Below are positions 26,250 through 34,566 of a DNA stretch of 64,000 bases, piece after piece. Under the pieces are notes generated by a model. The model had not been told where the DNA came from and searched no databases. It saw only the letters and a program-made list of their open reading frames with translations. Every line of letters starts with the position of its first letter. The first letter of the stretch is position 1. The DNA comes from JAUILA01 sp964563925 (GTDB lineage Bacteria > Bacteroidota > Bacteroidia > Cytophagales > Cyclobacteriaceae), in assembly GCA_964563925.1 (NCBI GenBank), contig CAZLZD010000003.1, forward strand, positions 1 to 64,000. The letters run 5' to 3'. Position numbers and translations under genes: made by a program.

Positions 26250-26360
26250 TTCAGGAGCCTTGCAGGTGGAGAATAAGGGATATTGGTGATACTGAAGCCT
26301 GCAGATGGAGAATAAGGGAGAACAGGGATTCAGGAGCCTTGCAAATGGGGAATAACAGGA
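26250..26360 (+). repeat. Three degenerate direct repeats of about 31 bp, period 39-40 bp
   Basis: Copies at 26250-26280, 26289-26319 and 26329-26360 share the pattern TTCAGGAGCCTTGCAG then rTGGAGAATAAGGGA. The first and third are closest to each other at the 5' part, and the first and second are identical over GATGGAGAATAAGGGA apart from one base. The spacers are 8-9 bp. The array fills the gap between convergent purE and the K+ channel gene. The three copies are too few and too diverged for CRISPR. Confidence 0.8.
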
Positions 26361-26363
26361 CGA

Positions 26364-27374
26364 TCAGGTATTCAGGTACCGGTTGGTAAACTGTTCGAAG
26401 TGTGAAGGCGTACCCAGTACAATCAGAATATCCCCTTCCCCGACCCGTTTATCACTTTGCGGGTTAAAGATAAATCCTTCCTCGTCATCCTTAAAGGCAA
26501 TGATGGTAACGCCCGTCTGGCGCCGGATATCCATTTCTTTCAAAGACTTATTGTGATATTCATCCTTCAGTTTGTTATAGCTGATCTCTTCCAGCCTTAG
26601 TGCTGTTTCTCCCACCCCGTTGATGAGTTCGAGAAATTCAATTACATACGGTTTTGTGATCAGGTTGGCCATATGCATACCTCCCAGGCGATCGGGCATC
26701 ACCACATGGGAAGCCCCGGCGCGGTACAGTTTTTTCTCCGAGCTGGTTTCCGATGCTTTTGAGATCACGTAGACCTGGGGGTTCAGTTCCCGGGCAGTAA
26801 GGGTTATAAACACATTGTCTGCGTCATTCGGCAGGGTGGTGATGATACTTTCCGCCTTCTTCACCCCGGCTTCCAGCAGGATTTCGTCCATGGTGGCATT
26901 GCCATGAATGAAAGGATAATTCCGCTCCGATGGTATATTCTCCAGCACCGACTCATCATTTTCAATAATGATGAAATCCTTTTTCTCCATGAACAGCTCA
27001 TTGCAGGCCATGGCTCCGTTGCGGCCATATCCACATACGATAATATGATTTTTGAGTTTTTTCACTTCTCTGCTGGTTTGAATGTTCTTGAATATTTTTT
27101 GTAATTCTCCTTCAAATAAGAAGGAAGACAGCACGGATACAGTGTAGGCAAAAATGCCGAGGTTCACGATGATGTAAATCGTGGTAAATATTTTCCCTGC
27201 GTCACTCAGCGGGTTTACTTCATTGAAGCCTACGGTTGAAAAGGTGATTACTGACATGTATGCGGCATCGACCAGGGAAAACCCTTCGAAGTACATGTAT
27301 CCGATGGAACCGGTCACCATACTGGTGATGAGGAGGACGAGGGCGAAGATGAGGCGTTTCAGCGACCGGTGCAT
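26364..27374 (-). CDS. Potassium channel protein with RCK (TrkA-N/TrkA-C) domains
   Basis: This 336-residue protein has two transmembrane helices flanking a pore loop with the selectivity filter TVGF (VITFSTVGFNEVNPL at about residues 42-56). An RCK Rossmann domain follows (HIIVCGYGRNGAMACNELF at about 109-127, and FIHGNATMDEILLEAGV), then a C-terminal TrkA-C-like domain (KEMDIRRQTGVTIIAF, VGEGDILIVLG). It has the architecture of MthK/Kch-type channels and would conduct K+ under control of a nucleotide or Ca2+. The filter TVGF instead of TVGY is common in prokaryotic members. It is divergent from the sulfotransferase-like gene. Confidence 0.92.
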   Translation of the reverse strand: MHRSLKRLIFALVLLITSMVTGSIGYMYFEGFSLVDAAYMSVITFSTVGFNEVNPLSDAGKIFTTIYIIVNLGIFAYTVSVLSSFLFEGELQKIFKNIQTSREVKKLKNHIIVCGYGRNGAMACNELFMEKKDFIIIENDESVLENIPSERNYPFIHGNATMDEILLEAGVKKAESIITTLPNDADNVFITLTARELNPQVYVISKASETSSEKKLYRAGASHVVMPDRLGGMHMANLITKPYVIEFLELINGVGETALRLEEISYNKLKDEYHNKSLKEMDIRRQTGVTIIAFKDDEEGFIFNPQSDKRVGEGDILIVLGTPSHFEQFTNRYLNT

Positions 27375-27429
27375 GGGGGAATTTAGGGATAACAGTAATT
27401 CTTTACAAGATAGGCCGTTCTGAACAGAC

Positions 27430-27463
27430 TTGTTTTACCCTTTATCCAAAATGTGTAGTTTTA
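27430..27463 (+). promoter_or_regulatory. Candidate promoter of sulfotransferase-like/aminotransferase pair
   Basis: TTG at 27430-27432 and TAGTTTTA at 27456-27463 are spaced by 23 nt and resemble TTG-N-TAnnTTTG with one mismatch. They would start transcription just before the ATG at 27472, which supports that start over the upstream ATG at 27451. Confidence 0.35.
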
Positions 27464-27471
27464 GCCAGGAT

Positions 27472-28191
27472 ATGGCAGGTATAATCTCATTATGGTCGGG
27501 TCCGAGGAATATATCCACGGCACTGATGTATTCTTTTTCAAGGCGTAGTGACATGACCGTGGTGGATGAACCGCTTTATGCACACTATCTGCTGAAATCC
27601 GGTGCGGAACACCCCGGCCGGGAAGAGGTGATCGCCACCATGGAAAGTGACCCGTTGATAATCTGGGAAAAATGCAGGGAGAAGACCGGGGAAGGCTATG
27701 TATTTCTCAAGAATATGGCGCACCATGCCATAGATCTGCCCGAAGAGTGGTACGACCAGCCCATTGCCCTGTTCCTGATTCGTGACCCTCATGACATGCT
27801 CCCGTCACTGGGTAAAGTACTGACACAACCTTCACTGGCAGACACTGGATTGGAAAAGCAGGTCAGGATGATTAACAGGATGAAGGAATCAGGGAAGGAA
27901 GTCCTGGTAGTGGAAGGAGCGGATATCCTGCGTGACCCACCCGGCATGCTTGGAAAACTGTGCAACTGCCTGGGAATTCCATTCGAGCAGGATATGCTGA
28001 CCTGGCCGGCAGGTCCTATTCCCGAAGACGGAATCTGGGCGAGGTACTGGTACGACCAGGTGCACGGCTCTACCGGTTTTAATGCGTGGAAACCCCCTAA
28101 GACCAGCGTACCGGACAAGTTACAGCCATTACTTGAAACCTGCCTGCCCTTTTATAACGAACTGAAATCATTAAAAATCAAACCAGAATGA
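27472..28191 (+). CDS. Sulfotransferase-like P-loop protein
   Basis: This protein is 239 residues from the ATG at 27472; in-frame starts at 27451 and 27430 are possible. It begins MAGIISLWSGPRNISTALMYSF, which matches the PAPS-binding P-loop style of sulfotransferases (SGPRNxST in place of PKSGTT). FLIRDPHDMLPSLGKV resembles the 3'-phosphate-binding region (RDPxxxxxS), and VVEGADILRDPPGMLGKLCNCLGI resembles the later family motif. The actual substrate is unknown. Its stop overlaps the next ATG (ATGA), coupling it to a class IV aminotransferase. I recall plant proteins in which the two domains are fused, so the two probably work together. Confidence 0.75.
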   Translation: MAGIISLWSGPRNISTALMYSFSRRSDMTVVDEPLYAHYLLKSGAEHPGREEVIATMESDPLIIWEKCREKTGEGYVFLKNMAHHAIDLPEEWYDQPIALFLIRDPHDMLPSLGKVLTQPSLADTGLEKQVRMINRMKESGKEVLVVEGADILRDPPGMLGKLCNCLGIPFEQDMLTWPAGPIPEDGIWARYWYDQVHGSTGFNAWKPPKTSVPDKLQPLLETCLPFYNELKSLKIKPE

Positions 28192-29093
28192 ATTTACCTG
28201 ACCCGAGAAACGAACACATTAAAGTATACGTGAATGGCAGCATGTTGCCCAGAACTGAGGCCCGTGTCTCAGTCTTTGACAGTGTGGTGCAGGGGGGTGA
28301 TGCAGTGTGGGAAGGTCTGAGAATTTACGACCATCGTGTCTTTATGTTTGAGGAACATTTGCAGCGACTGATGAACAGTGCGCACGCCATGGCATTCGCC
28401 AATATCCCGGAAAAGGAAGAAATCCGACAGGCTGTATTTAACACACTGCATGCAAACAATATGTATGATGAGGCGCATATTCGCCTGACGCTGACCAGGG
28501 GTGAAAAAGTCACCAGTGGCATGAGCCCTGAATTTAATACCTCGGGTTGCTCGCTGATCGTTCTGGCAGAATGGAAGAAACCTGTATATGATTCTGACGG
28601 CATTTCCCTGATCACTTCTTCCATACGGAGGAACCCGCCGCAGTGTGTGGATTCCAAGATCCATCATAATAACCTGATAAATAATATTCTGGCCAAGATA
28701 GAGGCCAACCTGGCCGGCGTACAGGATGCGGTGATGCTGGATGTGGACGGTTTTGTTTCCGAGACCAATGCCACCAATATTTTCTTTATCCGCCGGGGTA
28801 CCGTTTATACACCCTTTGCCGATAGTTGCCTGCCCGGGATTACACGGGGAAAGGTCATTGAGTTATGCCGCAGTCATTCGGTGGGAATACACGAAAAAAG
28901 GATAAGCATTTCGGAAATGTATACGTCCGAAGAATGCTTTGTGACCGGAACCATGGGTGAACTCACGCCGGTTTTGAAAATAGACGGACGCCAGATCGGG
29001 AATGGTAAGCCCGGGGAGCTGACCCGTCAAATACAGGGTTATTACCGCCAACTGACGGAATCGGAAGGAGTCAGGATTCCCTCTGCTTCTTAG
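28188..29093 (+). CDS. Class IV PLP-dependent aminotransferase (BCAT-like)
   Basis: This 301-residue fold-type IV aminotransferase has VYVNGSMLPRTEARVSVFDS at the N-terminus and GDAVWEGLRIYDHRVFMFEEH. The PLP lysine is probably the Lys in VDSKIHHNNLINNILAKIEA (about residues 155-174). SETNATNIFFIRRG, PFADSCLPGITRGKVIELC and FVTGTMGELTPV follow. The family includes branched-chain and D-amino-acid aminotransferases and aminodeoxychorismate lyase. The substrate cannot be fixed from sequence, and the tight coupling with a sulfotransferase-like gene argues against a simple IlvE role. Its 3' end overlaps the convergent terC gene by 23 nt. Confidence 0.88.
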   Translation: MNLPDPRNEHIKVYVNGSMLPRTEARVSVFDSVVQGGDAVWEGLRIYDHRVFMFEEHLQRLMNSAHAMAFANIPEKEEIRQAVFNTLHANNMYDEAHIRLTLTRGEKVTSGMSPEFNTSGCSLIVLAEWKKPVYDSDGISLITSSIRRNPPQCVDSKIHHNNLINNILAKIEANLAGVQDAVMLDVDGFVSETNATNIFFIRRGTVYTPFADSCLPGITRGKVIELCRSHSVGIHEKRISISEMYTSEECFVTGTMGELTPVLKIDGRQIGNGKPGELTRQIQGYYRQLTESEGVRIPSAS

Positions 29094-30045
29094 GCGTTGC
29101 CGTGCTCTCCTGTGGTAATAAAATAGACATCAGGATCGACCCTGTCAGCGTGGTGATAATTACGGCGAAAGAGACGGTCGTACTCAGCTGAATGTTGAAC
29201 ATTTCAAGGAGCATTTTACCTCCTATGAATATCAGAATTATCGACAAACCGCGCTGGAGCAGATAGAATTTATCTATGATCCCTGCCAGCAGAAAGAATT
29301 TTGCACGTAAACCGAGGATGGCAAAAATATTGGAGGTGTAGATCAGAAATTCATTCTGGGTAATGGCAAAAGCAGCCGGGATACTGTCGACAGCAAATAT
29401 CAGGTCGGTAGTCTCTATCAGGAGAATGACCAGAAATAATTGGGTAAAGAACCACTGGCCCTGACGCTTGACCAGAAACTGGCCTCCAAAATCGCCGGGC
29501 AGAATCCTCAGGTATTTACGCGCGAATTTGGTTACAGGGTTTTTTCCCGGATCAATTTCGTTTTCTTCTTCCTCGAAGAAAATCTTAATCCCGGAATACA
29601 TCAGGAAAACACCAAATGCATACAGGATCCAGTGGAACTGTCCCACGAGGTAGGCTCCCAGGAAGATGAAAATGGCCCGGAAAACAATAGCGCCCAGTAT
29701 TCCCCAGAATAGAATGCGGTGATAGTATTCATCGGCCACCTTGAAATAGCGAAGGATCAGCAGAATAACGAAAATGTTATCCACTGAAAGCGCATATTCA
29801 GTCAGATAGGCTGAAAAGAACTCCAGGGACGCCTCCGCTCCACCGTCAAACTCATAGATCAGATAACCGAAACCCACGGAGACGGCGACCCAGAAAATGG
29901 ACTGGTAAAGTGCACTTTTGGTCGAAATGCGATGGGCACTCCGATTAAAAATGCCCAGATCTATAATCAGGAATAAGACAATAATGGCGCCAAAGAGTCC
30001 GAAAAGTAAGGATTCATTTGTATTACCGAATAAGGACGCAATCAT
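29071..30045 (-). CDS. TerC-family integral membrane protein
   Basis: This 324-residue protein has about nine hydrophobic helices. The TerC hallmarks are DLGIFNRSAHRISTKSAL near the N-terminus, YLTEYALSVDNIFVILLI (about residues 81-98), and a second acidic membrane motif LLIETTDLIFAVDSIPAAF, which together form the paired Asp/Glu metal site of the LysE/TerC superfamily. Members export manganese or confer tellurite resistance; bacterial Alx/MeeF types are Mn2+ exporters. The gene lies downstream of a Fur-family regulator on the same strand, 161 nt away, which fits metal homeostasis but is not proof of it. Confidence 0.92.
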   Translation of the reverse strand: MIASLFGNTNESLLFGLFGAIIVLFLIIDLGIFNRSAHRISTKSALYQSIFWVAVSVGFGYLIYEFDGGAEASLEFFSAYLTEYALSVDNIFVILLILRYFKVADEYYHRILFWGILGAIVFRAIFIFLGAYLVGQFHWILYAFGVFLMYSGIKIFFEEEENEIDPGKNPVTKFARKYLRILPGDFGGQFLVKRQGQWFFTQLFLVILLIETTDLIFAVDSIPAAFAITQNEFLIYTSNIFAILGLRAKFFLLAGIIDKFYLLQRGLSIILIFIGGKMLLEMFNIQLSTTVSFAVIITTLTGSILMSILLPQESTATPKKQRES

Positions 30046-30206
30046 TCAAAATCTACACGTGGCGGTTTACAGGTTATAAGTTACTTATTTACAGCACGAT
30101 ACATGAATTCAATATTCAGAATCAGTCAAAAATACAAATTTTAACGAGTCTGTATCAATGCCCTCCATCTTTATTCATATTGGCCATCAGAAGTAACCAA
30201 AACAAG

Positions 30207-30623
30207 TCACTTTTTCTGGCAAATATTACATATTCCTGTAATTAGTAAATTTTGTTCCCTGGCGAGGTACCCCTCAGGGAGTGAGACCGTTGGAATCTTG
30301 ACATCATCGATACACATGGTATTCCCGCAAACCTCACACTTGAAATGTACATGTTCATGGGTATGTTGCTCGTCGGAGCAATCGGTGCAGGGGGCGTATT
30401 TTGCAATGCCATTATCATCAAGAACCTTGTGCACCAGTCCCTTTTCCTGGAAAGCCTTTAAGGTGCGGTACAGCGTCACGCGGTCACAATCCAGTTCGAG
30501 GTCACTTTCCAGGTCGGCATGTGACAGGGCATGATCATTTTCAAGAAGCAGGGACAAGACCTTCGTCCGCGTGGCCGTGGATTTCAGTTTGTGGTTTCTT
30601 AAAATCTGTGAGGCAGATTCCAT
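30207..30623 (-). CDS. Fur-family metalloregulator
   Basis: This 138-residue protein has an N-terminal winged helix (KSTATRTKVLSLLLEN, then SHADLESDLELDCDRVTLYRTL at about residues 34-55). The C-terminal dimerisation domain has the His-rich metal site THEHVHFKCEVCG and a structural Cys4 zinc site (CEVCG and CNICQ). Fur, Zur, Mur and PerR cannot be told apart by eye, although the short HTHEHVHF segment resembles the Fur/Zur types. It follows an ABC exporter gene by 50 nt on the same strand and may be read from it. No classical Fur box was found by reading the feoA or terC upstream regions. Confidence 0.92.
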   Translation of the reverse strand: MESASQILRNHKLKSTATRTKVLSLLLENDHALSHADLESDLELDCDRVTLYRTLKAFQEKGLVHKVLDDNGIAKYAPCTDCSDEQHTHEHVHFKCEVCGNTMCIDDVKIPTVSLPEGYLAREQNLLITGICNICQKK

Positions 30624-30673
30624 GGTTGTGTAAAATCGTTTTCAGTTAATACCTCAACACCGCCGGGTGCAGG

Positions 30674-32521
30674 TCAGTTCATTTCAAATTGAAGCTCAAC
30701 AAGGTTTCGGTACAGGCCGTCTTCCCGGGCCAGCAACGACTGGTGATCTCCTGATTCGACAATAGCCCCTTCTTTCAGGACAAAAATACGGTCGGCTTTC
30801 CGGATGGTCGAAAGCCGGTGCGCGATAATGATTGAGGTACGCCCCTTCATTAACTCTTCAAGAGCTTCCTGTACCAACACTTCGGATTCAGCATCCAGGG
30901 AGCTGGTGGCCTCATCCAGAATTAATAAGGAAGGGTCTTTGAGAATGGCGCGCGCAATGGCAATCCGCTGCCTTTGTCCGCCCGACAACTTCACACCCCG
31001 TTCGCCCACCATGGTATCCATACCTTCAGGAAACCGGTCAATGAATTCCATGGCATTTGCTTTTCGTGCTGCTTCTACAATATCTTCCTCCGGGGCGCGC
31101 GGTCTGCCGTAGGCGATATTCTCACGTATTGTCCCGCCAAAAAGGATCACCTCCTGCGGAACGATGCCTACGTTTTCCCGGTAGGTTGTCAGGTCATACA
31201 AATCGACAGATTTGTGGTTGAGCGAGATCTCGCCGGAATCCACCTCATAAAAACGCATGACCAGCTGAATGATGGTCGATTTACCGGCACCACTCGGTCC
31301 GACAAGCGCCACTTTTTCCCCGGCGCTGATGGTAAAATTCAGATCGGTCAGCACCCGTAATTCTTTCCGGGTGGGGTATGAAAAATTGACATTCCGGAAG
31401 ACGATATCCCCGAGTGGAATTTTTTCTTTTGTCCGGTGGTGGGTAGGCTCGGTGGGCTCTCCAATGATCTCAATGACGCGCTCGGAAGCCCCGATGGCGC
31501 GTTGTATTTGCCCGTATATGTTACCAAGACCGGCGATCGAACCCCCGATAAAGCCGGTATACAGGACAAAGCTGAGCAGCTCGCCACTCATCATAATGCC
31601 GTCCTGAACCAGCAGGGCGCCGTACCACATCAATCCTACGATTCCGCCCAGCAGCACGAAAATGATAAAGGAAATAAAGATGCCGCGGTAGCTGGCTGAT
31701 TTGAGGGCGATCCTTACCAGCTTGTCAAGGGCCGTTTTGTACCGGTCAATTTCGAAAAGCTCATTGGTAAATGATTTGACCACGGTTACGGACTGCAGGG
31801 TTTCTTCCACGATCACATTGGCCTCGGCCAGCCTGTCCTGGGCAGCCCGGGAAAGTTTTCGGATAAAGTTTCCAAAAAGCAGGGCACCCAGCACCAGGAC
31901 CGGAAAGGTTAACAGCATGAACAACGTTAACTGGGGTGCCATCAAAAAGATAATTCCCACACCGACCACAAGGGTGGCGATCTGGCGAAAGAACTCTGCC
32001 AGGGTTATTGAGAATGTATCCTGGAGCATGGAAACATCGGAGGTGATCCGGCTGATGAGCTCGCCGACCCTGCGCTTATCAAAGAAAGTCATAGGCAGGG
32101 ATATCATCCGGCTGTAAACATCCCGGCGTAAATCGGCCATGGCCCGTTCATTGACCTGGGCGAAGAAGTAGACACGGAAAAAGGAGAAAAGCCCCTGGAT
32201 AAACAGGATGGAGAACAGCAGCAGGGCAATACCGGTAACATCCAGCGGGAAAGGTTCACCGGCATGAACCCATGGAAGGAAATCCAGGAAACCCGGTACC
32301 ACCCAGGGTTTCCCGTCGGCCACATCGACAAGTTTACCGGCCAGGAAGGGGAAAGCGAGTAACATGGAACTGCTGAATACAAGGCTGAACATCCCAAGGC
32401 CAAAATACCATGGGTAGCGACGTACGTACCTGAAAATACTCAAAAGCTTTTTCAGGTTGGCCTTATTGAGCTTTCGTTTCTCTTTCTTGTCCAGCGGACT
32501 TCTGTCTTTTCGTTTTGCCAT
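30674..32521 (-). CDS. ABC transporter, fused permease and ATPase (MsbA-like)
   Basis: This 615-residue half-transporter has a six-helix transmembrane domain (about residues 30-330) followed by an ATPase with Walker A GPSGAGKST (about 405), Q-loop region VPQEVILFGGTIRENIAYG, signature LSGGQRQ, Walker B LLILDEATSSLD and H-loop IAHRLST. It matches the MsbA/BmrA type of homodimeric exporter; in Bacteroidota such genes probably export lipids or drugs. The first residues are strongly basic (KRKDRSPLDKKEKRK). It is divergent from the UspA gene and upstream of the Fur-family gene. Confidence 0.93.
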   Translation of the reverse strand: MAKRKDRSPLDKKEKRKLNKANLKKLLSIFRYVRRYPWYFGLGMFSLVFSSSMLLAFPFLAGKLVDVADGKPWVVPGFLDFLPWVHAGEPFPLDVTGIALLLFSILFIQGLFSFFRVYFFAQVNERAMADLRRDVYSRMISLPMTFFDKRRVGELISRITSDVSMLQDTFSITLAEFFRQIATLVVGVGIIFLMAPQLTLFMLLTFPVLVLGALLFGNFIRKLSRAAQDRLAEANVIVEETLQSVTVVKSFTNELFEIDRYKTALDKLVRIALKSASYRGIFISFIIFVLLGGIVGLMWYGALLVQDGIMMSGELLSFVLYTGFIGGSIAGLGNIYGQIQRAIGASERVIEIIGEPTEPTHHRTKEKIPLGDIVFRNVNFSYPTRKELRVLTDLNFTISAGEKVALVGPSGAGKSTIIQLVMRFYEVDSGEISLNHKSVDLYDLTTYRENVGIVPQEVILFGGTIRENIAYGRPRAPEEDIVEAARKANAMEFIDRFPEGMDTMVGERGVKLSGGQRQRIAIARAILKDPSLLILDEATSSLDAESEVLVQEALEELMKGRTSIIIAHRLSTIRKADRIFVLKEGAIVESGDHQSLLAREDGLYRNLVELQFEMN

Positions 32522-32656
32522 TCAGGTGTTGAAACCGGTATTCAATCTGCTAATTTATGGAGATAAACTGGATATCCCCAAAAAGAGCTGCAGAGAGGCC
32601 TTCCTGTATTCCGTTCGACTTTTTTTAATTAAATTTAGGAAAACAGAACGCCTTCT

Positions 32657-33574
32657 ATGAACACTTTCAAGCGAGTTATGGTTGGGCTTGACCTGACCGA
32701 CATGGACGATCAACTCATAAGTTACCTGCCTGTTATTGAAGAGATTTTTGAACCCGATATCATCTATTTCGTCCACGTTGCGAAATCACTCCAGCTTCCT
32801 TCCAGGGTAAAAGAAAAATATCCTGACCTGATGGCGCCGATGGACGAATCCCTTGAAAGTGACATTATGAGGAAGGTAAACGCCCAGTACAAGCCAAAAG
32901 GTGACATAAGCCTGAAATGTCGTGTCCTGGAGGGAGACCCCATAAAGGAACTTCTCAACTGGACGGGTATTAAGGACATCGATCTGTTTGTAATGGGGCG
33001 TAAACGGGAACTGACCGGCGAAGGCAAGTTGCCCAACCGCCTGGCGCGCGTAGCCCATTGTTCGATTTTCTTTGTCCCGCAGCATACCCGCGAGGAAATG
33101 AAAAGAGTGCTCGTCCCGGTTGATTTCAGTAAAACCTCGGCGCTGGCACTTCAGTTTGCGATGAAGCTGAAAGACCACCTCAATGTGGATGTAATTGTTC
33201 AAAACTCCTACGAGGTGCCTTCAGGCTATCACCTGACCGGCAAATCGTATGAGGAGTTTGCAGAGATCATGCGTACCAATGCCATCGATGATGCCCGGGA
33301 GTTTCTGAAAAAGAATAACGTGCCGGAAAAGGAAGTGTCGGTGACCGTTTCCTTCGATGACGAGGATGATCCGGGGGAACGTGCCCACGAAGTGGCGACA
33401 GAGAAAAAGGCCGACCTGATCATTATTGCGTCCCGCGGGCGTACGGGATTTGCCTCAATTCTACTCGGCAGCGTGGCGGAAAAGATGATCCTGTACGATT
33501 CTGATATCCCGTTGCTGATAGTTAAAAACAAAAAGGAGAACCTCGGTTTCTTTGAGGCTCTCCTTAGGATCTGA
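32657..33574 (+). CDS. Universal stress protein, two tandem UspA domains
   Basis: This 305-residue protein has domain 1 at about residues 1-145 (FKRVMVGLDLTDMD at the start, ending HCSIFFVP) and domain 2 at about 150-290 (MKRVLVPVDFSKTSALAL). Domain 2 has the ATP-binding motif ASRGRTGFASILLGSVAEK (GxxG...GS), while in domain 1 the equivalent GRKRELTGEGKLPNRLAR is degenerate. UspA proteins help cells survive stress and starvation. The last codons contain an inverted repeat that serves the convergent desaturase gene as a terminator. Confidence 0.92.
   Translation: MNTFKRVMVGLDLTDMDDQLISYLPVIEEIFEPDIIYFVHVAKSLQLPSRVKEKYPDLMAPMDESLESDIMRKVNAQYKPKGDISLKCRVLEGDPIKELLNWTGIKDIDLFVMGRKRELTGEGKLPNRLARVAHCSIFFVPQHTREEMKRVLVPVDFSKTSALALQFAMKLKDHLNVDVIVQNSYEVPSGYHLTGKSYEEFAEIMRTNAIDDAREFLKKNNVPEKEVSVTVSFDDEDDPGERAHEVATEKKADLIIIASRGRTGFASILLGSVAEKMILYDSDIPLLIVKNKKENLGFFEALLRI
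33520..33565 (-). terminator. Terminator of the desaturase gene, inside the uspA 3' end
   Basis: On the minus strand a stem AAGGAGAGCCTC / GAGGTTCTCCTT (33554-33565 with 33533-33544, one mismatch) is followed by CTTTTTGTTTTT. It begins about 24 nt past the desaturase stop, in the coding sequence of the opposite-strand UspA gene. Reading plus-strand there is no T-run. Confidence 0.75.
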
Positions 33575-33588
33575 ATTAGTTTATGATG

Positions 33589-34542
33589 TCAGGCTGATTT
33601 GCGCCGGATCTCTTCCGGGTGCATTTTCAGTGCTTTTGCCTCCTCCTTGTCTTTGGAGAATTTAATATGGTCAGGGACTTCCCTGATATCCCATATCAGT
33701 CCCATCCAGCCAAACATCCGGAGGATGTAGTAGGTAATATCCACCTCCCACCAGAAGAATCCCTGCCGTGCAGCCACTTCGTAATAGTGGTGGTTGTTAT
33801 GCCATCCTTCTCCCATGGTCAGGAGAGCCAGCCACAGGCTGTTTTTTGATTCATCACCTGACTTATAACGCTGGTTTCCAAACTTATGCATGATGGAGTT
33901 AATGGAGAATGTAGCGTGGTACAGGATCACGGTGCTCAGGAAAAACCCTATAAAGAGGGTTGAAAACCCGAAATGAGTGAACATCAGCAGAGGACTGCCA
34001 CCGTTAACCCATGCTCCAAGGGCCATGACGGTCAGTGCGAGAAATATGGGTGGCACCAGGTAATGCTTATTGAGCCACCTTAATTCAGGGTATTTGGCAT
34101 AGTCGCCAATGGTTTTGTAGTCGGTTTCCTTGTAGTCTGGACCGATAATCCAGCCCACATGTGAATACCAGAAACCGTAAAGTTTCATGCTGTGCGGATC
34201 TTCCGGCTGATCACTGTGCCGGTGGTGATGACGGTGATGGGCAGCCCACCAGAGCGCACCTTTTTGTGCAGAGGTCTGCGCCATGAACGCTATCACAAAC
34301 TGAAACCAACGGCTGGTTTTGTAGGATTTATGTGCAAAATAGCGGTGATATCCGCCCGTAATCCAGAACATCCTTCCAAAATACAGAAGGGCGCATAAGG
34401 TCCAGTCAAACCAGGTTGCTCCGGTCCATATTGCACCTAAGGGAAGTAAATGAACGATGGCAAACGCGATTTCCTGTTTCAGGATCGGTTTGTTTCTTTT
34501 TCTAAGTTGGGTGGCTTGGGCCATAATTATATTTTTGGGCAT
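33589..34542 (-). CDS. Acyl-CoA/fatty-acid desaturase
   Basis: This membrane-bound di-iron desaturase is 317 residues, or 311 from the second ATG at 34524. The three His boxes are HRYFAHK (about residue 66), HHRHHHRHSD (about 100) and GWHNNHHYYE (about 243). Hydrophobic pairs lie before and between them. It probably introduces a cis double bond (Delta-9 type) into membrane fatty acids. A -7 element (TAAATTTG) just upstream suggests its own promoter, located within the end of mutS, with only a 21-nt gap between the genes. A terminator follows inside the convergent uspA gene. Confidence 0.93.
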   Translation of the reverse strand: MPKNIIMAQATQLRKRNKPILKQEIAFAIVHLLPLGAIWTGATWFDWTLCALLYFGRMFWITGGYHRYFAHKSYKTSRWFQFVIAFMAQTSAQKGALWWAAHHRHHHRHSDQPEDPHSMKLYGFWYSHVGWIIGPDYKETDYKTIGDYAKYPELRWLNKHYLVPPIFLALTVMALGAWVNGGSPLLMFTHFGFSTLFIGFFLSTVILYHATFSINSIMHKFGNQRYKSGDESKNSLWLALLTMGEGWHNNHHYYEVAARQGFFWWEVDITYYILRMFGWMGLIWDIREVPDHIKFSKDKEEAKALKMHPEEIRRKSA

Positions 34543-34558
34543 TGCTGCTTTAAAAGCA

Positions 34559-34566
34559 CAAATTTA
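34559..34566 (-). promoter_or_regulatory. -7 promoter element of the desaturase gene
   Basis: On the minus strand the sequence is TAAATTTG, an exact TAnnTTTG match, 16 nt before the ATG at 34542. It overlaps the stop codon of mutS (34564-34566). Confidence 0.5.

Noticed and set aside
26250..26360. Possible CRISPR array
   Set aside because: Only three diverged copies with 8-9 bp spacers and no cas genes.
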